Positions 39,306 to 49,298 of a stretch of DNA of 64,000 nucleotides are shown piece after piece; the first letter of the stretch is position 1, and every line of letters starts with the position of its first letter. The stretch covers positions 449,501 through 513,500 of the forward strand of contig NZ_CP076444.2 of the NCBI RefSeq assembly GCF_020023735.2. Reading direction: 5' to 3'. Source of the DNA: Mycoavidus sp. HKI (GTDB lineage: Bacteria; Pseudomonadota; Gammaproteobacteria; Burkholderiales; Burkholderiaceae). The notes under the pieces are model-generated. The model did not search any database. It had not been told where the DNA came from and worked only from the letters and a program-made list of their open reading frames with translations. The translations under genes and the position numbers were made by a program.

Positions 39306-39656
39306 CTGTGATTCTCTTTAAATTGGCGTGAGCCAGTGTGCATATTGAGGATTTTGACCCGCCATAAAGCAGCTCCTGAGTGCCGCGATTTAATATTTAG
39401 GCTGGCTATTATAAATCAGGTGGTATGCCATTTATTTAGCGTATAACGAAAGAGTGATTGGGATGGCGATAGCCGGCGCTGATCGGGGTTTCTCACGGGG
39501 GAATTTTTACAGGGTGGAGGTTTTTTCGTATAGTGGGTACAATGCGGAATTTTCCCGGTGAGCCTATTAGTTTTTTGCCGAACGTATTGGTATGCATCCT
39601 GCTTTACCTTATTGTCTTGCTGATTTTCTGCGGATTTTATCTGCGCTGTGCTCCCC
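39306..39656. other. Intergenic region between the zinc-finger gene and pgk
   Basis: 351 bp of divergent intergenic DNA. I find no gene or recognisable remnant of ilvE. It contains the probable pgk promoter listed separately. A start before pgk at 39648 (GTG) is possible but not needed. Confidence 0.5.
39506..39534 (+). promoter_or_regulatory. Probable sigma-70 promoter of pgk
   Basis: TTTACA at 39506-39511 and TATAGT at 39529-39534 are separated by 17 bp, a good match to -35 and -10. The likely transcription start is near 39541, giving a leader of about 115 nt to the pgk ATG. Confidence 0.5.
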
Positions 39657-40862
39657 ATGCCCCAAATTCTGTGTCTTACTGATTTGATTGCTGCTGGTAA
39701 ACTGACTGGCAAGCGGGTGTTTATCCGTGCTGATCTCAATGTGCCGCGCGATGCAGCCGGTCAGATCACCGACGATACCCGCATCCGTGCTTCTATACCC
39801 GCTATGACTGCAGCCTTGGCTGCAGGTGCGGCGGTTATGGTGACCTCTCACCTGGGTCGGCCCATTGAAGGCCAACTTAAACCGGAAGATTCTTTAGCGG
39901 CTGTTGCCCAACGGTTAGGCGAACTCCTTGGCCGTACTGTGCCATTGATCCGTGATTGGGTCGAAGAAGGCGTTGAGCTTGCCCCGGGGCAGTTGGTTTT
40001 ACTAGAAAATTGCCGGGCAAACCTAGGAGAAAAAAAGAATTCGGACACACTCGCCCAGAAAATGGCGGCGCTGTGCGATATTTATATTAATGATGCATTT
40101 GGCACGGCACATCGCGCCCAAGCGTCAACGCATGGCATCGCAAAATATGCGCCAATCGCAGCCGCGGGGCCTCTCCTAGCTGGTGAATTAAGTGCGCTTG
40201 CACGCGCGCTTGAACAACCCAAGCGACCGTTAGTGGCAATCGTTGCAGGTTCAAAAGTATCGACCAAACTCACCATTTTGAAGTCACTGGCACATAAGGT
40301 TGACCAACTGATTGTGGGCGGCGGCATTGCTAATACGTTTTTGCTGGCTGCTGGTTTGCCGATTGGCAAATCGCTGGCTGAAGCTGATTTACTGAGTGAA
40401 GCTAAGGCAATCATGGAATTGATGCAGCAACGTGGCGCATCAGTACCTATGCCGCTGGATGTGGTGACTGCAAAAACATTTAGCGCCAGTGCGCAACCTG
40501 AAATCAAACCGGCGCACGCGGTGGCTGAAGATGACTTAATTCTCGATCTGGGCCCAGCTAGCATGAGCCAACTGACGGCGCTGCTGGCTAAGGCTGGTAC
40601 GATAGTATGGAATGGGCCAGTGGGCGTGTTTGAGTTTGATGCCTTCGGTGACGGCACAAAAGCGCTGGCGCAAGCGATTGCAACCTCTGATGCGTTTTCA
40701 ATCGCAGGGGGGGGCGATACACTAGCCGCGATCGCAAAATACGGTATCTCTGATCAAATAGATTATATTTCAACTGGCGGCGGCGCTTTTCTTGAATTTC
40801 TTGAAGGTAAAGCACTGCCTGCTGTAGAGGTACTCATGACTCGCTCAGTATCTGGAACCTGA
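39657..40862 (+). CDS. pgk: Phosphoglycerate kinase
   Basis: 401 residues from ATG 39657, where [10 protein letters not shown] begins like other Burkholderiales Pgk; the GTG at 39648 is less likely. It makes ATP from 1,3-bisphosphoglycerate, or runs backwards in gluconeogenesis. Visible: [13 protein letters not shown] near the start, the substrate loop TSHLGRP, and the nucleotide site [13 protein letters not shown] near the C terminus. Next comes fba rather than a pyruvate kinase gene. Confidence 0.97.
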   Translation: MPQILCLTDLIAAGKLTGKRVFIRADLNVPRDAAGQITDDTRIRASIPAMTAALAAGAAVMVTSHLGRPIEGQLKPEDSLAAVAQRLGELLGRTVPLIRDWVEEGVELAPGQLVLLENCRANLGEKKNSDTLAQKMAALCDIYINDAFGTAHRAQASTHGIAKYAPIAAAGPLLAGELSALARALEQPKRPLVAIVAGSKVSTKLTILKSLAHKVDQLIVGGGIANTFLLAAGLPIGKSLAEADLLSEAKAIMELMQQRGASVPMPLDVVTAKTFSASAQPEIKPAHAVAEDDLILDLGPASMSQLTALLAKAGTIVWNGPVGVFEFDAFGDGTKALAQAIATSDAFSIAGGGDTLAAIAKYGISDQIDYISTGGGAFLEFLEGKALPAVEVLMTRSVSGT

Positions 40863-41030
40863 TGACTACTTATGTATTGTGCCACTCAGTTATGACCATT
40901 GTCCCCACCTGATTTATACGCACGGTGAGGTTAGTCTATGGAACAGACCGCTGGTATGAGTACCACGAAAATCGCGCAAGTTAGTGATGCGTAAACATCA
41001 TTTTATTATTTTGAATTAAGGAGAAAGCAA

Positions 41031-42095
41031 GTGCCTCTCGTATCAATGCGCCAATTGCTTGACCATGCCGCTGAAGAAGGCTATGGACTGCCGGCCTTTA
41101 ATGTGAATAACTTGGAACAAGTGCAAGCGATTATGGCAGCGGCTGATGAGGTCAATGCGCCAGTGATCATGCAAGCGTCAGCAGGCGCTCGTAAGTATGC
41201 TGGCGAAGCCTTTTTGCGCCATTTAATTGAAGCTGCAGTCGAAGCCTACCCTCATCTGCCAGTGGTTATGCATCAAGATCATGGCCAATCGCCAGCAGTC
41301 TGCTTGGCGGCCATTCGTAGCGGCTTTACCAGCGTGATGATGGATGGTTCACTGCATGAAGATGGCAAAACGATTGCCTCCTATGAATATAATGTGGCGG
41401 TTTCAAAAAAAGTCGTCGATTTGGCCCATGCAATCGGTGTGACCGTAGAGGCAGAGTTAGGCTGTTTGGGCTCGTTAGAGACCATGCGCGGCGATAAAGA
41501 AGACGGTCATGGCGCTGAATGTACGATGAGTCGTGAGCAATTATTGACTAATCCAGAGCAAGCAGCTGATTTTGTTAGTCAAACTCAATGTGACGCACTT
41601 GCGATTGCTATCGGCACCTCGCACGGCGCGTATAAATTCACCAAAAAGCCGACTGGCGATATCCTGGCCATTGAACGCATCAAAGAAATTCACCGCCGCC
41701 TGCCCAATACGCATTTAGTCATGCATGGCTCATCGTCGGTGCCACAGGAATTGTTGGCCGAAATCCGAGAGTTTGGCGGCGAGATGCAACAAACTTATGG
41801 CGTGCCGGTTGAAGAGATTCAGGAAGGGATTCGCCACGGTGTGCGCAAAATCAATATTGATACCGATCTACGGCTGGCTATGACGGGTGCGGTTCGACGC
41901 TTTCTGGCTGAAAACCCGAGCAAATTCGATCCACGCGACTATCTCAAGCCCGCTCGCGCCGCCGCGCAAGCGATCTGCAAAGCCCGCTATCTCGCTTTTG
42001 GCTGTGAAGGGCAGGCTAGCAAAATCAAGCCAGCGCCGCTTGAAAAAATGGCTCAACGTTATCAAAAAGGCGAACTGACGCAACAGGTGCAGTAA
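41031..42095 (+). CDS. fba: Fructose-bisphosphate aldolase, class II
   Basis: 354 residues with a GTG start at 41031, preceded by AAGGAG. Class II zinc aldolase: HQDHGQS holds the zinc and catalytic residues, CTMSREQL and GTSHGAYK are further family blocks, and [12 protein letters not shown] and [18 protein letters not shown] line the phosphate and zinc site. It splits or forms fructose-1,6-bisphosphate. The 168 nt between pgk and fba hold no part of a pyruvate kinase gene. Confidence 0.97.
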   Translation: MPLVSMRQLLDHAAEEGYGLPAFNVNNLEQVQAIMAAADEVNAPVIMQASAGARKYAGEAFLRHLIEAAVEAYPHLPVVMHQDHGQSPAVCLAAIRSGFTSVMMDGSLHEDGKTIASYEYNVAVSKKVVDLAHAIGVTVEAELGCLGSLETMRGDKEDGHGAECTMSREQLLTNPEQAADFVSQTQCDALAIAIGTSHGAYKFTKKPTGDILAIERIKEIHRRLPNTHLVMHGSSSVPQELLAEIREFGGEMQQTYGVPVEEIQEGIRHGVRKINIDTDLRLAMTGAVRRFLAENPSKFDPRDYLKPARAAAQAICKARYLAFGCEGQASKIKPAPLEKMAQRYQKGELTQQVQ

Positions 42096-42136
42096 AAATT
42101 AACGCGCGTGCTCACCAGTCGAAAAAAATACTTCTT

Positions 42137-43027
42137 ATGCCGTCACCTACACTTTATCAATCTTCGCTGTCTTCGCTGAACCTGTTAGGCTGCGGCAAAG
42201 TCCGTGACAATTATGCGATTGGCAGGGATCAACTGCTGATTATCACGACTGACCGTATTTCTGCGTTTGACGTTGTGCTCAATGAGCCGATTCCTGGGAA
42301 AGGATACGTCCTTAACCAGATGTCAAATTTCTGGTTTGCGCGGTTTGCGCATCATGTCCCCAATCACTTAACAGGGGTTGCGCCTGAGTCCGTCGTTGCC
42401 TCTGACGAAGTTGCGCAAGTCAAAGGCCGTGCGGTAGTCGCTAAGCGCTTAACGCCGATTTTGATTGAAGCGGTTGTGCGCGGTTATCTGGCAGGAAGTG
42501 GCTGGAAAGATTACCAAGCAACTGGAGCGGTATGTGGGGTTGCGTTACCGGCTGGCTTGAAAAATGCGCAACAGTTGCCGAAGCCGATCTTCACGCCAGC
42601 GGCCAAAGCCAATCTTGGCGAGCATGACGAGAATATCTCTTATGCTGCAGTTGAAGCCTTGATTGGGACTACCTTGGCATCGCAAATTCGTGATCTTAGC
42701 TTGTTACTTTACCGTGAAGCGGCAGAATATGCGGCAACGCGCGGCATTATCATTGCAGACACCAAATTTGAATTTGGCTTAGACGACAATGGCGTTTTGC
42801 ACTTAATGGACGAAGTGCTCACTGCCGATTCATCGCGCTTCTGGCCGGCTGACCAATACCAGGTTGGTGAAAATCCTCCCTCGTTTGATAAACAGTTTGT
42901 GCGCGATTGGCTCGAGACGCAGTCTTGGTCAAAGACTCCGCCTGCTCCTACATTGCCGGCTGCTGTGATCGAAAAAACAGCCGCCAAATATCACGAAGCG
43001 CTCGAGCGTTTAACGGGCGAAATTTAA
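42137..43027 (+). CDS. purC: SAICAR synthase (PurC)
   Basis: 296 residues. It joins aspartate to CAIR with ATP. Signatures: [28 protein letters not shown] near the start (glycine-rich nucleotide site), [17 protein letters not shown], and [14 protein letters not shown] with the catalytic acid pair. The long Burkholderia-type C terminus ([10 protein letters not shown]...) is present. First of purC-purE-purK. Confidence 0.97.
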   Translation: MPSPTLYQSSLSSLNLLGCGKVRDNYAIGRDQLLIITTDRISAFDVVLNEPIPGKGYVLNQMSNFWFARFAHHVPNHLTGVAPESVVASDEVAQVKGRAVVAKRLTPILIEAVVRGYLAGSGWKDYQATGAVCGVALPAGLKNAQQLPKPIFTPAAKANLGEHDENISYAAVEALIGTTLASQIRDLSLLLYREAAEYAATRGIIIADTKFEFGLDDNGVLHLMDEVLTADSSRFWPADQYQVGENPPSFDKQFVRDWLETQSWSKTPPAPTLPAAVIEKTAAKYHEALERLTGEI

Positions 43028-43050
43028 TCAGCTATGCAAGGCTTAAGCAG

Positions 43051-43557
43051 ATGGAAAATGACCAGCGACAGCCGCCATTGATAGGCGTGGTAATGGGTTC
43101 AGCCTCGGACTGGGACGTCATGCGGCATGCGGTGCAAATTCTAAAAGAGTTTGATGTGCCGTATGAAGCTCAAGTTCTTTCCGCACATCGTATGCCTGAC
43201 GAGATGCTGGCTTATGCGCAGAATGCGCGCGCGCGCTCACTGGTGGCGATTATTGCCGGAGCAGGGGGCGCGGCACATTTGCCGGGTATGCTCGCCGCAA
43301 AAACCACGGTACCGGTACTGGGCGTGCCGGTGCCAAGTCAATATCTGAGAGGCGTCGATTCGCTCCATTCAATTGTACAAATGCCAAAGGGCGTGCCGGT
43401 TGCTACTTTCTCGATCGGCGAAGCAGGCGCGGCCAATGCGGCCTTATTTGCAATTGCGCTATTGGCCAATATTTCTGCTGAATTCACCCGCAAACTCGAA
43501 CTATTCCGCCAGCGACAACACGATGCTGCGTGTGCTGCAACCCTACCTAATCTCTAA
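43051..43557 (+). CDS. purE: N5-carboxyaminoimidazole ribonucleotide mutase
   Basis: 168 residues from the ATG at 43051 (MENDQRQPP); an in-frame frame extending upstream into purC is not coding. Class I Pur[31 protein letters not shown], and [19 protein letters not shown] with the active-site loop. It moves the carboxyl group made by PurK onto C4. The stop shares a base with the purK start. Confidence 0.96.
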   Translation: MENDQRQPPLIGVVMGSASDWDVMRHAVQILKEFDVPYEAQVLSAHRMPDEMLAYAQNARARSLVAIIAGAGGAAHLPGMLAAKTTVPVLGVPVPSQYLRGVDSLHSIVQMPKGVPVATFSIGEAGAANAALFAIALLANISAEFTRKLELFRQRQHDAACAATLPNL

Positions 43558-44765
43558 TGTTTGCTCATAGCTTTCCAATTTTGCCCGGTGCCTGGCTTGG
43601 CATACTGGGTGGCGGCCAGCTTGGCCGCATGTTTTGTTTTGCGGCCCAAACAATGGGTTACCGGGTAGCGGTGCTGGACCCTAATCCAGCGAGTCCAGCA
43701 GGCGCAGTAGCGGATCGTCATTTGTGCGCGGCTTACGAGGATCAGGCAGCGCTGGCTGAATTTGCTCAGCTATGCGCGGCGATTTCCACCGAGTTTGAAA
43801 ACGTGCCAGCGGCAAGCCTTGAGCACCTAGCGCGCACAACCTATGTTAGCCCGGCGAGTCACTGCGTTGCAATTGCGCAAGATCGGATTGCAGAAAAGCG
43901 TTTTATGGAAAGCTGTGGGGTAGCGGTTGCGCCTCACCTCATCATAGAGTCGGCAGATAGGCTGGCGCAGTTCAGTCATGAACAGCTTAATTCAGTTTTG
44001 CCGGGCATTTTAAAAACCGCCCGCCTGGGCTACGATGGCAAAGGCCAAATTAAGATTGCAAGCGCAGTCGAACTGCAGCGTGCTTATGCTGAGCTTGGCG
44101 ATGTGGCCTGCGTGCTTGAAAAACAGGTACCGATTGCTTATGAAGTCTCTACGCTGATTGCCCGCAGCGTAAATGGTGCAACCGCTGTTTACCCACTGGT
44201 ATGCAATACGCATCAGCATGGAATCTTAATGCAAACGATTGCCCCGGCGCCAAATGTGCCGCCAGCACTAGTCGACGCTGCAACGTGCACAGCTTTGGCA
44301 ATTGCTGAGCAACTGCGCTATGTGGGGGTTTTATGTGTTGAATTCTTTGTGCTGGAAGATGGCTCGTTATTAGCCAATGAAATGGCTCCGCGCCCACACA
44401 ACTCTGGTCATTACACGGTAGATGCTTGCGCTACCAGCCAATTTGAGCAGCAAGTACGCGCAATGACGGGGCTGCCATTGGGTGACACGCGGCAACATTC
44501 GGCCGCGGTTATGCTGAATCTGCTGGGGGATCTTTGGTTTGCTGGAGGTGGGTGTAATCAAATGCCACCATGGCATGAGGTGATTGCATTGCCAGCGGCA
44601 CGGCTCCATCTCTATGCGAAAGAGGAAGCGCGTCCAGCCCGTAAAATGGGTCATTTAACGCTTGTTGCGGCAACATTGGACGAGGCCTCTGCTGCCGCGT
44701 GTGAAAGCGCGCAGCTGCTACAGATGATATCAACTAAAGCGCATGGACAATATCCGTTTGATTAG
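43557..44765 (+). CDS. purK: N5-carboxyaminoimidazole ribonucleotide synthase
   Basis: 402 residues. ATP-grasp carboxylase: the N-terminal [12 protein letters not shown]ossmann-like part, [14 protein letters not shown] as the glycine-rich loop, [17 protein letters not shown], and [20 protein letters not shown] with the metal ligands. It makes N5-CAIR from AIR, bicarbonate and ATP for PurE. Its ATG overlaps the purE stop, so the two are coupled. Confidence 0.96.
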   Translation: MFAHSFPILPGAWLGILGGGQLGRMFCFAAQTMGYRVAVLDPNPASPAGAVADRHLCAAYEDQAALAEFAQLCAAISTEFENVPAASLEHLARTTYVSPASHCVAIAQDRIAEKRFMESCGVAVAPHLIIESADRLAQFSHEQLNSVLPGILKTARLGYDGKGQIKIASAVELQRAYAELGDVACVLEKQVPIAYEVSTLIARSVNGATAVYPLVCNTHQHGILMQTIAPAPNVPPALVDAATCTALAIAEQLRYVGVLCVEFFVLEDGSLLANEMAPRPHNSGHYTVDACATSQFEQQVRAMTGLPLGDTRQHSAAVMLNLLGDLWFAGGGCNQMPPWHEVIALPAARLHLYAKEEARPARKMGHLTLVAATLDEASAAACESAQLLQMISTKAHGQYPFD

Positions 44766-44779
44766 CACATACGGTGTGA

Positions 44780-45682
44780 TTAATTTTCTGGCATGAGAGC
44801 GGTGATTGTATCGTCAGAAAGTTTCGTGACTTGCTTGATAAGATCGAAGGCTACACCTCCTGTTAACATATTTTTAGCTGTTTCAAGCATAGCGTCTTGC
44901 CAGCCTTCATGACGGCCTTTTTGTCGGCCTTCTTCAATTAAATATTGCGCAGCAGACATAATGTCCTCCCGGTAATGTGGTGCGGTGTTAATCATAAATT
45001 GGACAAACTGCTTATCCATTCCATGCCCTTCTTTTGCTAAATAATATAGTAGTCCTTGTCTCTTTTCAATGGCTAGTGGATAGCGGTCAAAAAGCTCAAA
45101 AATCTTAGGCACAAGTTGTTTCAGATCCCAGCTATAAATGTGTTTTTGCGCTAGTTCTAATGCTGCACAACGCTTATGTGCCATTAAGATATCGTCTGGT
45201 GTTGCTGATAAAGCAATCAACTGAATGGGCTTGGTTAATGCTAATATTTTTTGTGCTAAAGTCTTATCCCTAAAACATTCTAAGAGGCTGAGCGGACCTC
45301 GATAAGACCCTGCGCCTCGATAGAAAATGATCGGCAGCACGACAGGCAATAACGTATTACCTTGGTTAAGGTGTTGTTTCATGAGCGCGCTTTGGTAGCG
45401 CCATAGTTTAAATGGGGTGAGCTTACCCACTGCGCTTTCGTGCTCAAGCAAAATATACGCTGAACTGTGCTCGTTCATTACACGGATCGAATAAACGATA
45501 TCGCAGTAATGCTGGCTTAAATCATTTTCAACAAATGAGCCTGGAGCAAGCGTTAAAGTATCAAAATCAAACTGTTGTTGCACAGAATGAGATAAGTGAA
45601 TTTGCAAAAACTCTTTGGCGATGTCTACATCCATCAAGAAGAGCTTAAACAATCCATCATGTGGCATCGATAAGTGACTCAT
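44780..45682 (-). CDS. Rpn-family recombination-promoting nuclease (YhgA-like)
   Basis: 300 residues. It matches the Rpn/PF04754 group: HDGLFKLFLMD at the start, a PD-(D/E)XK core with CDIVYSI followed by YILLEHES, and LPIIFYRG. The C-terminal part has RQKGRHEGWQD. Rpn enzymes are DNA nucleases that promote RecA-independent transfer of DNA and often occur as mobile, multi-copy genes; some protect against phage. It faces left, convergent with purK with a 14-nt gap, and the 95-nt gap on its other side holds nothing clear. Confidence 0.88.
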   Translation of the reverse strand: MSHLSMPHDGLFKLFLMDVDIAKEFLQIHLSHSVQQQFDFDTLTLAPGSFVENDLSQHYCDIVYSIRVMNEHSSAYILLEHESAVGKLTPFKLWRYQSALMKQHLNQGNTLLPVVLPIIFYRGAGSYRGPLSLLECFRDKTLAQKILALTKPIQLIALSATPDDILMAHKRCAALELAQKHIYSWDLKQLVPKIFELFDRYPLAIEKRQGLLYYLAKEGHGMDKQFVQFMINTAPHYREDIMSAAQYLIEEGRQKGRHEGWQDAMLETAKNMLTGGVAFDLIKQVTKLSDDTITALMPEN

Positions 45683-45777
45683 CTAACGATTGTCTGGTGG
45701 GTTGGCTTACCGCCAACGGGTGGAGAATGCCAAACATTCTGTCACGACCAAACAACGATGAATACTAGACCAAATGT

Positions 45778-46284
45778 CTAATTTAAATGAGCTTTTTCTA
45801 GCGTAAGTAGGGCATGTTTTACGTCGAGCCCGCCTGCATATCCAGTCAGACTACCACTGGCTCCAATGACTCGGTGGCAAGGTACAATCACGGCAATCTG
45901 GTTGGCGCCATTGGCGGCACCTACAGCGCGTGCTGCTGTTGGGCAGCCTAGGGCATGGGCTAGCTCGCCATAACTAAGGGTGGTGCCGTATGGAATGTTG
46001 CTCAGCTGTTGCCAAACGCGAAGCTGAAAAACCGTGCCTAATGGCGCAAGTTGCAGGTTAAACTTTTGCCGGCGACCCTCAAAATATTCTTCAATTTGCT
46101 GTTGAACAGATACCGTTTTAGCGTTTTGCCATTCGACATCAATCCCCTGCAGTAAACGGCGCGCGGCTCGTGTTTCTCCGGCAAATCCAAGCCGAACTAA
46201 AGCGCCTTCGGTCGTGACGATGGCTGTCATTTGTCCAAGTGGGGTAGAGAATTTTCCGCCAAAATAATGCGTTTGAGGTTGCAT
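45778..46284 (-). CDS. ogt: Methylated-DNA--protein-cysteine methyltransferase
   Basis: 168 residues from ATG 46284 (AGGAGA upstream). It takes the alkyl group of O6-alkylguanine onto C136 in VIVPCHRVIG and is used up in doing so. The helix-turn-helix segment IPYGTTLSYGELA and the Asn hinge AVGAANGANQ are normal. An in-frame extension to 46506 overlaps the upstream gene and is not used. The gene lies 11 nt after the ada-alkA fusion gene, so the two alkylation-repair genes form an operon. Confidence 0.95.
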   Translation of the reverse strand: MQPQTHYFGGKFSTPLGQMTAIVTTEGALVRLGFAGETRAARRLLQGIDVEWQNAKTVSVQQQIEEYFEGRRQKFNLQLAPLGTVFQLRVWQQLSNIPYGTTLSYGELAHALGCPTAARAVGAANGANQIAVIVPCHRVIGASGSLTGYAGGLDVKHALLTLEKAHLN

Positions 46285-46295
46285 GGTATCTCTCC

Positions 46296-47744
46296 TTATG
46301 CTTGAGTCGCTAAGCTGGCCCAAACATGGCAGGTAGCGAGGCTGCGATGGGGGGCAAAAGGGGCCATTAGGGCTGCCATCTGCTCTACGCTTGGCCTCTG
46401 TGGTAATTGATGCAGGCGTTGTAGTCCTGTCGCCAAACCACTGTCGCCAGCTGGCACGCAATCGGCTAACCCTAAACCACGCATTAAAGTGTAGTGCGTG
46501 GTCCATGGCCCCAGACCGCGTAGACTGCGTAGGGTTCGGTCTGCGACTTGAGCCGAGCCTTGCGCTAAGCGTTCTAATGGCAATTGCCCTGAGCAGATTG
46601 TTTGCGCAGCATTAATCAAATACTCTGCTTTAGAGCGTGAATAACGTAACGCGGTTAATTCAGAGGGGTCCATCGCAGCAATGCGCTCGGGTGATGGATG
46701 AGTATATTGGCCACCTGTGCCCACTGGGTCACCTGCGTGTTTGATCAGAGCTCGCCGTAGTTGTACCGCGAAAGCTAGATTAATTTGCTGTCCGATGATT
46801 GCCCATACGAGCGCCTCAAAAGCGCCTGGCGCTAGAGGAATGCGTAGGCCGCGGTGATTCGCAACGAGCGTTCGCACATGTTCTTGTTTATTCGCCCTCG
46901 CCTCAAAACTGGCGCTATCACTATATAAACCTAACATACGCATAGCGATAACATGTGCTTTAACCATAGTTTGCGGCGAAGGTGCGCCATCATACTCAAC
47001 CTCGCACCAGGCGCCTGGCGTTTGTAAGGTGAGTTTGAGCCTTACTAATAGACTGTTGAGTCTGAGCGGAATAGAGATCTGTTGACCGCAGACTTGTTCA
47101 AAGGCGCCCTCGCGATCTCGTCCATGGTAACGGAGCACATCAATTGCCCGAAAATCTGCCGGTAGTTGCAGTAAAAAACTCTTTGACTCGCGTAAAGCCC
47201 GATAGGCGCCTGGTGTCATTGCGGTCGTGGCCAGAAACTGCCGATGGAAGGTGGCCTCGCTCTCAAAACCTGCTTCATGAGCAAGATCGATCACCCGCTC
47301 ATTTGAATCAATTAAACGTTGACAAGCGAAAGCGATTTGCTCTTGGCGCAATAACGCCGCCGGCGTCAGATGAGCATGAGTGCGGATGAGTTCAGCTAAA
47401 TGGGTGATGCCAATGCCCGCGGTCGCGGCGAGACTATTCACATCCTTAAATGCGCTAGGCTCAGCGCGCACCCGTTCGATTAAGCCTTCATATAAGGCCT
47501 CATCCCAACGCATGCCACGTGCAAAAAGATCTGGGCGGCACCGCTTGCAGGCGCGTAAGCCCGCAGCAATCGCTTCCGCTTCACTCGCAAAGAAGCGGAC
47601 ATTGTCAAACTTAGGTTTGCGCGCAGGGCATGATGGCAAACAGTAAATGCCGGTGGTGAGCACCCCAGTGAAAAACCGTCCGTCATAAGTTTGGTCTTTG
47701 GCAACACTACGCTCGTACATCGTTTGTTGATTTAATTTCATCAT
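46296..47744 (-). CDS. Fused Ada regulatory domain and AlkA DNA glycosylase
   Basis: 482 residues in three parts. The Ada methyl-phosphotriester zinc domain has C35, C39, C66 and C69. An AraC-type helix-turn-helix follows, through about residue 185. The rest is an AlkA 3-methyladenine glycosylase with the helix-hairpin-helix LRGLGPWTTHYTLM and the catalytic aspartate near 435 in PAGDSGL. It senses methylated DNA, activates the adaptive response and removes alkylated bases in one protein. The Ada C-terminal alkyltransferase part is separate, as the ogt gene downstream. Confidence 0.93.
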   Translation of the reverse strand: MMKLNQQTMYERSVAKDQTYDGRFFTGVLTTGIYCLPSCPARKPKFDNVRFFASEAEAIAAGLRACKRCRPDLFARGMRWDEALYEGLIERVRAEPSAFKDVNSLAATAGIGITHLAELIRTHAHLTPAALLRQEQIAFACQRLIDSNERVIDLAHEAGFESEATFHRQFLATTAMTPGAYRALRESKSFLLQLPADFRAIDVLRYHGRDREGAFEQVCGQQISIPLRLNSLLVRLKLTLQTPGAWCEVEYDGAPSPQTMVKAHVIAMRMLGLYSDSASFEARANKQEHVRTLVANHRGLRIPLAPGAFEALVWAIIGQQINLAFAVQLRRALIKHAGDPVGTGGQYTHPSPERIAAMDPSELTALRYSRSKAEYLINAAQTICSGQLPLERLAQGSAQVADRTLRSLRGLGPWTTHYTLMRGLGLADCVPAGDSGLATGLQRLHQLPQRPSVEQMAALMAPFAPHRSLATCHVWASLATQA

Positions 47745-48047
47745 TCTGTTCCACTTTATGCGCTGAATGTCTATTTTTCAACTGCCATTACTCATCAAAT
47801 GATCGTGATGCACATCTACTAGACCGCTGATTTCAGCGCTGATGGGCTTCCATTTAGAGCAACCGTCATTGTGTAGTACATTGATAGCTGATAGCTTACT
47901 TTGGTTAACTCTCACCCGCCTCTCACAGACACCGCTGGAAGTAGAATTCATGGTATTGTGGGCTAATGAGTACTTTTTCTATTTGCAATACTGTGTTGAC
48001 CGTTTTTTTCGATTTTGTTTTCCTATTCAAATCAGGAGGTTTCGTCC
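47745..48047. other. Divergent intergenic region before sua5
   Basis: 303 bp between the ada-alkA gene and the sua5 gene. No gene is supported; an open frame from 47842 runs across the sua5 gene in another frame and is a shadow. AGGAGG at 48034 belongs to the sua5 start at 48048. Confidence 0.5.
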
Positions 48048-49199
48048 GTGCACGATAACCTCTTGTCTAAATTCACCCTATCTGATTCCGGGCGTTGCCC
48101 GCCTACGGCTTTGCCCGTTGACGAAAGCGGCATTGCGCAGGCGGCCCACTTGCTGGAAAGGGGAGAGTTGCTCGCGTTTCCAACTGAGACCGTCTACGGC
48201 CTTGGCGCTGATGCGGAAAACCCTGCAGCTATTGCGCGTATTTATACCGCTAAAGGCCGCCCACGCAATCATCCGGTGATTGTGCATCTGGCTCCCAATG
48301 CAGATCTTGCTTACTGGGTAAGCGGAGCGCTCCCACTGAGTGCTCGCGCGTTGATTGATGCATTTTGGCCTGGGCCGTTGACATTGATTCTGCCGCGTGC
48401 TGCCCATATCCCAGATGCGGTGAGTGGCGGCCAGGCGTCAATTGGGCTGCGCTGTCCTTCGCATCCAATTGCGCAGGCGCTGTTACGTGCTTTTCGCGGG
48501 CCAGGCGGCCTGCGCAGTGGCGGGCAGGGTGGGGTGGCGGCACCTTCCGCTAATCGCTTTGGCCGTGTCAGCCCAACGTGCGCCCAACATGTCTATGATG
48601 AATTTGGGGCGGCAATACCAGTACTCGATGGCGGGGCATGTGAGGTGGGTATTGAATCCACTATTTTAGATTTGTCGCGCGGTTTTCCCGCGCTGTTGCG
48701 CCCCGGGGAAATTAGCGCTGAGCAGCTGGCGGCCGTGTTGGGGGAGATGCCACAATTGCCAGTGCAACCCAATGAAGCACCAGCGAAAGAAGGAAAAAAA
48801 GCGCTGCTTCATGCCAGCAGCGGCGAGCGCGCGCCACGCGTATCAGGTACGTTACGTGCGCATTACGCACCGCGCATACCATTGGCTTTATTGACGGCAG
48901 ATGAGATGATGCAAGCCCTTAGCCGCCGCCGTCACGGCGAATCTGTCGCGGTCGTGGCGCGTGCACGGTTAGCCGCGCGGTGTGCCGTGCAATGGGCGGA
49001 GTGTGCTGAAGTGCGTATCATTGCGGCCGCTGAAGAACCCCATGCCTATGCGCAAGAGTTATATAGCCTGCTGCGCACATTGGAAAATACTGACGCAGAG
49101 CGTATTTTGATCGAACAACTACCCGCCGAACCGGAGTGGGCGGCGCTTAATGATCGCCTGGGTCGGGCTGCGGCAGCCTTTAACTTGTCGGAATCATGA
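48048..49199 (+). CDS. Threonylcarbamoyl-AMP synthase, Sua5 type
   Basis: 383 residues. The start is a GTG at 48048 because AGGAGG stands 8 nt before it; an earlier TTG at 48015 has no site. It makes threonylcarbamoyl-AMP from threonine, bicarbonate and ATP for t6A37 of tRNAs reading ANN codons. The TsaC core has ERGELLAFPTETVYGLGADA, KGRPRNHPVIVH and APSANRFGRVSPT. A Sua5 extension with SGTLRAHYAPRIPLAL follows, so it is the long form. In relatives it follows purK; here Rpn and the repair genes are inserted between them. Confidence 0.93.
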   Translation: MHDNLLSKFTLSDSGRCPPTALPVDESGIAQAAHLLERGELLAFPTETVYGLGADAENPAAIARIYTAKGRPRNHPVIVHLAPNADLAYWVSGALPLSARALIDAFWPGPLTLILPRAAHIPDAVSGGQASIGLRCPSHPIAQALLRAFRGPGGLRSGGQGGVAAPSANRFGRVSPTCAQHVYDEFGAAIPVLDGGACEVGIESTILDLSRGFPALLRPGEISAEQLAAVLGEMPQLPVQPNEAPAKEGKKALLHASSGERAPRVSGTLRAHYAPRIPLALLTADEMMQALSRRRHGESVAVVARARLAARCAVQWAECAEVRIIAAAEEPHAYAQELYSLLRTLENTDAERILIEQLPAEPEWAALNDRLGRAAAAFNLSES

Positions 49200-49249
49200 G
49201 CGTATCAGCGCGTCGTACTTCACCACCATGGGTATCTGTAATATAAACA

Positions 49250-49298
49250 CGCACCCCAGTTTAGGAGCCGCCGGTCTTTAGGCCGGTGAAGAGGTCAA
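49250..49298 (+). mobile_element. Possible IS200/IS605-type right-end fossil
   Basis: A short hairpin (CCGG-TCTTTAGG-CCGG, 49271-49286) is followed by GTGAAGAGG and ends in TCAA at 49295-49298. This resembles right ends of IS200/IS605 elements with TnpB, where a TTTAG-loop hairpin is followed by a GTCA(A) cleavage site. No transposase or TnpB frame remains. The dacB start lies right behind it. Confidence 0.4.

Noticed and set aside
47842..48279. Open frame of 145 codons on the + strand
   Set aside because: It overlaps the strongly supported sua5 gene in another frame and has no ribosome site or family resemblance.
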